The notes under the pieces: model-generated
Seen by the model: the letters and a program-made list of their open reading frames with translations, nothing else
What the model was told of the DNA's origin: nothing
The model's database searches: none
Translations under genes and position numbers: made by a program
NCBI GenBank assembly: GCA_907165275.2
Contig: OU015673.1
Location: 6,909,001 to 6,973,000 of the forward strand
Direction: 5' to 3'
Origin: Zygaena filipendulae
Taxonomy: Eukaryota > Arthropoda > Insecta > Lepidoptera > Zygaenidae
Length of the DNA stretch: 64,000 nucleotides
Part shown: positions 57,281-64,000 of the stretch, piece by piece
How positions within the stretch are numbered: the stretch's first letter is position 1
How the letters are laid out: the number at the start of each line of letters is the position of its first letter

Positions 57281-57642
57281 ATCGGGAAGAGCATATACTT
57301 TAAAAGTTATTCAACATTAGTTTGGAGGTGACCTATCTACGAAATTCCAAGCGCTACGCCCGCGCCTACCGGTTCGAATTTTTTTGCTGCGGGCGACGTA
57401 CGCGCCTAATATTGTACTACAGATAATTTAGACATGGGCTAGTAAAAATGAAAAAGTATAACCTGTACGTAGTTATTTACTCTGAGCCTATATTAAAACA
57501 TAGTGCGATCGATTCGCTAGTCGATTCTGAGCAAACTACTTTCTAGTTTTCAGTTAATTCATTAACATGTTGTATTTTACACTAGATTTACCTTTTCTCA
57601 CAAGTGAAAATATTTTTCTAAATAAAAAAAATGGATGTAATT

Positions 57643-58024
57643 AAATAGTACATTGTTATCCTAGGGGTGAAAGTAACTTATTTAGTCCCGAGACGGGGTT
57701 TGGCGCCCGAGCGTAGCGAGGGCGCTAATAGATCGAGGGACTAAATAAGTCTTTCTCCCGAGGATAACACTGTGCTTTTCATTACGAATGCAAGGAAAGT
57801 CAAAATAAAAATAGGAATTAGCTAAAGAAAAAAATGAGTGAATTTTATTTTACATAAATCAACCATTAGGTGTGCTACTGGCCAGTAAGTATGACAAAAA
57901 AAAAACTTGAGTTTCTGCGGTATCCAGCTGTCTGTTGAAAGCGATTCTCCCTAGGGCTGAAAAGTGTTACTTTCACCCCGCTTCTCAGGCAACTTCAGAC
58001 CTACTTTCCGAGTATGAGTAATGA
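57643..58024 (-). mobile_element. Repeat family E, copy 5
   Basis: TAGTACATTGTTATCCTAGG, an intact hairpin GGCGCCCGAGCGTAGCGAGG, and the opposite end CTTTCCGAGTATGAGTAATG. It holds the same SINE-tail piece as copy 3. Confidence 0.6.
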
Positions 58025-58074
58025 AAACGTATTTAAAACCTTGCACTACTTGTAAATGAATAAATGAATCCTTT

Positions 58075-58255
58075 TTAATATTATACATTTTCATGACTTA
58101 ATTTGCTACGCTTTCATGCCTCAAGCGATCATTATGGAATATTTCATATACTTTGTCAGAAAAGGATGCGAAAAGGACCTAGGGTAGGTACTTTTATCCC
58201 GGAATTCCTGCGGGAACTCAGAAATTAACTCGGATGAAACCGGAGAACGGCTAGT
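58075..58255 (+). mobile_element. Degenerate Helitron-like repeat
   Basis: TTTAATATTATACATTTTC at the left, CCCGGAATTCCTGCGGG and GAACGGCTAG at the right. Confidence 0.45.
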
Positions 58256-59604
58256 CTTTCTGCGCCTGAGGGGATTCCGTGAAATCCGTTCTTAGCAGAT
58301 GTCTCTTACCTATAAACTACATCATAATATCTACTTTTCTGCTTTATAGGTCAAGTAGTTTTCGGATTACTACACTCTTTTAGGGAAGAAATACATACCA
58401 GAAAAACATTGAATTAAGTTTTACAAAATAATAAACAATTATTCAGTATACAAATTTGCGAGGAATATCCAAAAAAATAACGAGAAAACTCAGATCAACA
58501 GTTAAAACTATAATTTTGAATGGAGTAGCTACATCAATCTTTCCGGGTAAATTACGTTTGGCCCTTCTTAACTACATATAACTACCGCCATAGCAGTGTA
58601 CGGTGTACCTACACACATTTACATTAAACTTGTGTTACTGAAGTCTGAAGTACATCGCCACATAAGTCCAAAGAACATATATAATGCCCCCAAGTCTAAT
58701 GTATCTACGCAAGTACAGTCAGCGTGAGAAATACATAGCTAACGTGCAAACAGAAGGAACTAAAATCGTAATTTTCCACCTGCAAGTATTGTTATTAATA
58801 TGACTATTGACTACCTATACAATACAATATGGGCAATATACTTTCATTGCACCAAAGATTTTTTACAGTATTTATACGTTCATACATTTTAATAATTATT
58901 AAATTAATGAAAGATCACAATTTTTTTTAATTTAACATAGGTACATAGCTATCTATAGGCTACATAATACTACACACAATTATGCACAAAAATGTTTGAA
59001 TATAGAATCATATATATACAATAATTACTATCGTTATATACTATATCATTATTCTAATTGTAGAACAAAAATATATAGATGTTTTCTTTTCATAATTTTC
59101 AGACAAGCTTTATAAGACATAAACATAATTCCATCGATCGTCTCTGCTTTCTTGGTACCTATTTTAAAATATATACCTATATACAATTTACTTTTGCGAG
59201 TTAGGTAGGTTTTTGATATTCGGGTCATCATACACATATTATTATATATAAAAAAATATAGGTACCTACCTCCTACGTATGAGATGACAATCTGATGTCA
59301 GTTTTTGATCGCAATTCGCAAATATTGATCAAAAATTTTTTTGGCGTACATCGCAAAAATGATTCGCGTCACATTACGCTTACTGTACAGTGTACACTCA
59401 CGTAAAGTGTAATCCATCTAAGACCGAACCCTTTTACCTGGAGGCACTGAGGCGCGCGCCCAACAGATTTATTCAACCGGACTCGAAGTTCGAACCCAAT
59501 CCGCGCGAGCCGCCCGGAAAAATCGTGCGTTTGACATGCGAGTGTTCTCAACGAGTACGTACGTTGGGTTTTTGAACGCACCGCGTCTTGATAAATTGAC
59601 TTAC

Positions 59605-59919
59605 TAGCGGTTCTCCACGGTTGCACCCGCATTAACTTCGGAGATCCCGCGGGAATTGCGGGATAAAAGTGCCCTATATTTATCCTTTTTTGTACCCCAT
59701 ACAAAGGATAGTAACTATTCAAAATTTAATGCAGTTTCACCCGCGTTAATTTCGAAGTTCCCGCGGGAATTCTGGGATGAAAAGCACCTACCCTATGTTC
59801 TTTTCTGTACCCCTGACAAAGTGTATGTAAAATTTCGTGAGAATCGGTGTAGCCGTTAAGATGTGAAGGCGTAACGAACAAACAAACAACGCATTTTTAT
59901 TATGTACCTAGGTAGTAAG
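59605..59919 (-). mobile_element. Helitron-like repeat with a doubled 3' end
   Basis: CTAGCGGTTCTCCACGG starts one end; a second end-like block (GCAGTTTCACCCGCGTTAAT) starts at about 59730; finishes TAGTAAGGA before T. Confidence 0.5.
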
Positions 59920-60026
59920 GATTCAATGAGCACTTATTCCAGCAACATGTTTTATACGCACAATATGAAGCACTTCTTTATTCACTCGTTACATTAGTCT
60001 AACTAAATAAAAAACATATATAAATA

Positions 60027-60563
60027 CTAGCTGTCCCCCGCGATTTCATCCGCGGTAATTTCGGAGTTCCCGCGGGAATTCCGGGAAAAAAGTATTCTAA
60101 GTATGTCCATCTTTGTACCTACCCCTGACAGTAGTGTTCGCCGCATTCGTTCCGGAGTTCCCGCGGGAATTACGGGATAAAAACTATCCTATCTTTTAAG
60201 TTAGACCATATTATAAATTATTACAAAATTTTATCAAAATCCGTTCAGTAGTTTCAGAGTCCATCGCGGACAAACAACGTGACACGTGATTTATATATAT
60301 TAGACTAGCTGTCCCTCGCGATTTCATCCGCGGTATTTTCGGAGTTCCCGCGGTAATTCCGGAAAAAAAGTGCTGTAGTTTACGGTGATAAGCAGTTCCC
60401 CGCATTAATTCCGGAGTTCCCGCGGGAATTCCGGGATAAAAACTATCCTATCTTTTAAGTTGGACCATATTATAAATGGTTACAAAATTTTATCAAAATC
60501 CGTTCAGTAGTTTTGGAGTCCATCGCGGACAAACAACGTGACACGTGATTTATATATATTAGA
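60027..60563 (-). mobile_element. Two head-to-tail Helitron-like units, family B
   Basis: Units 60027-60304 and 60305-60563 with the TTAGA/CTAG junction; outer flanks T/A. Confidence 0.65.
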
Positions 60564-61584
60564 TTAGAAATGCTCAAATTATTTTTTAAAATAACATTTA
60601 AAACATGGATAAAGCCTGATTTGAACGCTGTCATATTTCACGGGTCTTGAATGACGTCACATGGCAGCGACGTACCTATTTGTTTACTATAATAATTTGT
60701 TACAATACGAATATCGACGCCGAAAAATCAGAGAACGCGATTAGTGACGTAACGTATTGTTTCAACCAATAGCGATACGTTTCGCAAACTTGGATTTGTC
60801 TGAAGAGGCTAAGATGATGAGGATATTGACGTCGAAATTCGGAATAGAGCACCAAAGCTACCATACGCTACCATAGTGCTATTTGTGTTGCGGATTAGTT
60901 AGGTGATGTTTATACAACATTACGTGTAGTTTGCCGGGGAAGCAAAGCCCATTGTTATATACAATATAATATTAGGTACAATAAAACATTAACATGGAAT
61001 AAAGTGTCCATTACCAACACTTTCTGATAATGACTATAAAGGTTGTAAGCAGAGAGAGGAGAATGTAATCAGAGAGAGAGAAGGTAATCACTACGTTTTA
61101 AGTATAGGTATTATGTAATTTTATGCTATTTTTTTTTCGTCTTAATGAATTGACCAAAGACCTGATACACCCCATTAAAAATAATAAACAATGATATGAT
61201 AAAAATATATATTAAGTATGTCAAAAAAATTAATAGTCTAAAAGTTATTCAACATTAGTTTGGAGGTGACCTACGAGTATTTAGGAAATTTCTTCTAAAA
61301 CTTTTAATACTAAATACACGAATTACTTGATAGATCTTACTTAAAGATTTTCTAATGAAACTTTTTTTGGGTACCTATATTTTGCTTATATTATGAACTG
61401 GTCCTCAAAAGAAGAAAGTTTTCAGTAATTAAAAAACAAGACCATATAAATTTTAATTAGTAGATATATATTTGATATTATCTATTCTTTAGATATGGTT
61501 GTAGGTAGGTACTGAGAAGAGAGAACAAACAAATTTTAATGTTTTAAAAATTTCATAATATTTTATTTTATTAATATTATTAAC

Positions 61585-61892
61585 TAGCTGTGCCCCGCGG
61601 TTTCACCCGCGTGAAAGGTTTTTATACAACAACTTTTTTTCCCGAAATCCGATTTGAATGAAACAAAGCCTATATGTAGCTCCAGGCTAAGCTTAATCTG
61701 TACCTGTGAAAACCGCATGATTCTCCGTTCAGTAGATTCGGAGATTATCGCGAACAGACAGACAGACAGAAAATAATTTTAAAAACTCTTTTTTTGTGGT
61801 TGGTTACTCTTCTTTAATCGCCTCCTGTCAATTTCCCTTAAAAATATTCAATGTACAGAATAGTGGATTCTACTCTTTTATTATAGTATAGA
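61585..61892 (-). mobile_element. Helitron-like repeat
   Basis: CTAGCTGTGCCCCGCGG at the left, GTAGATTCGGAGATTATCGC inside, ATTATAGTATAGA before T at the right. Confidence 0.55.
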
Positions 61893-62224
61893 TTTTATAT
61901 TTTGTTACTTCATTCTTCTAGTGAGTAACACATAATGTGAGTTTTGGAATCAGAAAGAGAATCACTGAATTGACGGTATTCCTACAAAAAACCCCATGCA
62001 TTAGACCATTTTTATTTTTCGTTTGGGATAATCTATACATATATATGCCACAAGCGAGTCGGAGCTGTAGAGATGTCTGTGTGTATATTATATTTACGAT
62101 CGTGGGCGGGCATTGAAAACCGCCCACACTGATAAATCTTACATCTACTACAATAAGAAGCTATACATTTTTGCCAAACTAAAAACCACTACGTTTTCAA
62201 AAGAAAACTATTTCTTTATATAGT

Positions 62225-62412
62225 GCTAGCTGTTTCCCGCGGTTTCAACCGCGATAAGCTAGGAGTTTCTGCGGGAATTTCGGAATAAAAAGTACCCTAT
62301 GTCCAACTCTATGCCCTTGACAACGTATATGCAACATTTCATGATGATCGGTTGAGCCGTTAAGGCGTGAAAGCGTAACACACAGACAGACAGAGTTACT
62401 TTCGCATTTATA
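62225..62412 (-). mobile_element. Helitron-like repeat (family A)
   Basis: CTAGCTGTTTCCCGCGG to TTTATACAGTTAGA before T. Confidence 0.55.
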
Positions 62413-62895
62413 CAGTTAGATTCAGATTTTTATTCATAGTTATAAGTCAAATTCGAAATTACCTAAATAAATAAAATACGATTAACTTAAATTACAATTA
62501 AACAAAATTAGTAAGGACAGTACGGATGTACGTAATGGAATCGGTTAAAGAATCCAACTGCTACGTCAGGGCCCTTATTCACTATGACCAACAACATTTC
62601 TTGCCCACAACGCACGTCCCAAAAACGCATTTCCAAACGCTCTACATGTTAAAATATTAGAAATTGTTATTCTTTATAGGAAACGTTGTAAATGTATTTT
62701 TTTGGAGTAAAACTTCATTGATTACGAGGGAATGACAGTTTTTGTGGCGTCTTATCTTAACGCGGCGTGTTATGGTCAATAGTGAATAAGAGCCCAGGTA
62801 TCACGGGTTAGTTATCGCATCATGGCGATAAGTAAAAATGTCCAAGAATAACTGTACCAACATTATTGTTGGAGATCTCAGAAACTATTGAATGC

Positions 62896-63180
62896 AATTG
62901 GCTACTTGACAATTTCTTTTTTAGTCCGTCGTGTAGATTAGTAAAAAATATTGGACACATTTTTTTCTTTTTTCACACAATCAAAAAATAACGGCGATAC
63001 ATTGAGTAGAAATTTCGCTTGACGTCACAACCCGGTGCTGTTTGTATGGGGCGTATACTGAATATTGACGTCACGTTTATTTTCATTAATTTGAAAAAGC
63101 AAAAAATACGTGTCTACTTTTTTTTCTAACTGACGGACTAATTAGAATTTTGATTTTCATACCCTGGAGAATACCCAATT
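62896..63180. mobile_element. MITE family C copy (AATTGGC ends)
   Basis: Reverse of the 31547 copy: AATTGGCTACTTGAC at the left, CCTGGAGAATACCCAATT at the right. Two TGACGTCA sites. Confidence 0.6.
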
Positions 63181-63697
63181 GAAGGAACTTTACATCGATA
63201 GCACCGTGAATCAACACATCCGATGGCCCTTTTCAATAGATTTCTGAGGCAATTCCGCGAATTTAGCCGGTGAAACCAAGTGAAACATCTAAACTTGCGA
63301 GATAGAGCTATTTAATTAACGAAATGCAAATAAACATTGTTACATGTTTTTTTCGATGAAACAAAATGTCAGAAGGACCCGCGCGTCCGCGCCAAAGATT
63401 ATACAAACGATAGGTATTTTTTTATGATTCCATTTCATATTTTTTCCTGGAAGTTCTCATTAGTACTCGTAGCAGTCTATGAGGGACATTTTTGGTATGG
63501 CTGAAATGTGAAATATTAAAATTCATGAGCGTTGAATGTTTTATAGCATAGCAGCATTTCTAGGTATAAAAGTCTACCTATCACATAAAAATATACCAAT
63601 TTAAAAATGTAATCCGAACAGATTTAATATTTACAAATAAAGTTTTGCGAGTTTTTTTTGTCCTCTCTTTTATAACGTGGCTCTATAGGTTTGTGCC

Positions 63698-64000
63698 ACA
63701 GAACAGAAAATAAGTGATAGAAGTGACATCAACTTAGTTTAGTATGAAAACAGGTGAAAACCAGTGTCGCCGGGTGATTTTCGCACACAACTATTCATCA
63801 CGCACTAAAACATTCACTAACGTAAAGAAATGTATTAAACGCTTTTTGGTTAAGTACGTTTTTACGTAGTCACTATTTTCAAAATTGACGGTTTTGGGAA
63901 TATTGTGGAAAATATACTTGTGATACTAGCAAAAGAAGTTTTGGGCAAGTTAGAGCATTTGCTCTAACTTCCTTTGCAACCGTGGCGTGCCTGCCCCGCC
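63698..64000 (+). repeat. Unclassified repeat X, copy 3, cut by the window end
   Basis: Starts CCACAGAACAGAAAATAA and follows 48313-48620 almost base for base to the last base of the window. Confidence 0.6.

Larger units (their letters stand above)
28425..64000. other. Gene-poor stretch of about 35 kb
   Basis: Open frames are short, low-complexity or inside repeats. No conserved protein family was recognised on either strand. Between the listed repeats the sequence is AT-rich and unremarkable (for example 37300-38900, 43500-45000, 50150-51450, 58260-59600, 60570-61580). It is either intergenic or a long intron. Confidence 0.6.

Noticed and set aside
59369..59722. 117-codon ORF on the - strand
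   Set aside because: Half lies in a Helitron-like repeat; no family features.

Overview
The window is eukaryotic nuclear DNA, almost certainly from a moth or butterfly. The reasons are an AT-rich background, GT-AG introns, and very dense interspersed repeats of lepidopteran type: Helitron-like repeats ending in CTAG behind a GC hairpin, tRNA-derived SINEs, several MITE families, LINE 3' tails, and frequent TAGGTAGGT-type runs. No bacterial, plasmid or CRISPR features are present.

One protein-coding host gene can be read with confidence. It lies on the + strand at 4936-27929 and has 13 coding exons that join in frame to 2,243 codons plus a stop. It is an NSD-family histone H3 lysine-36 methyltransferase, related to Drosophila Mes-4 and vertebrate NSD1/2/3. 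The order is PWWP, a very long acidic low-complexity region in one 4.2-kb exon, a run of PHD zinc fingers, a second PWWP, then AWS, SET, post-SET and a basic tail. No PHD/C5HCH module follows the SET domain. The start codon follows a splice acceptor, so a non-coding first exon is expected around 4.2-4.6 kb. Two polyadenylation signals lie about 400-500 bp after the stop.

Layout: 1-135 unremarkable; 143-3052 a decayed hAT element with a perfect 8-bp target duplication; 3.1-3.6 kb a MITE remnant; 4.2-28.4 kb the NSD gene; 28.4-64 kb about 35 kb with no recognisable coding sequence, filled with MITEs, Helitron-like repeats, SINEs and LINE tails. That last part is either intergenic or a long intron. 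A possible non-coding first exon (initiator-like TCAGT at 43253, splice donor after 43445) hints at a gene running off the right edge.

The NSD introns hold most of the interest. Intron 7 carries an antisense non-LTR retrotransposon of about 4.75 kb with both ORFs open. Intron 11 begins with a 22-copy, 16-bp minisatellite right at the splice donor; the whole 456-bp intron is a multiple of three and stop-free, so its retention would put 152 residues inside the SET core. Three exons have a copy of the same MITE family ending 24-66 bp before their splice acceptor. The SET motif reads NHCC instead of the usual NHSC.
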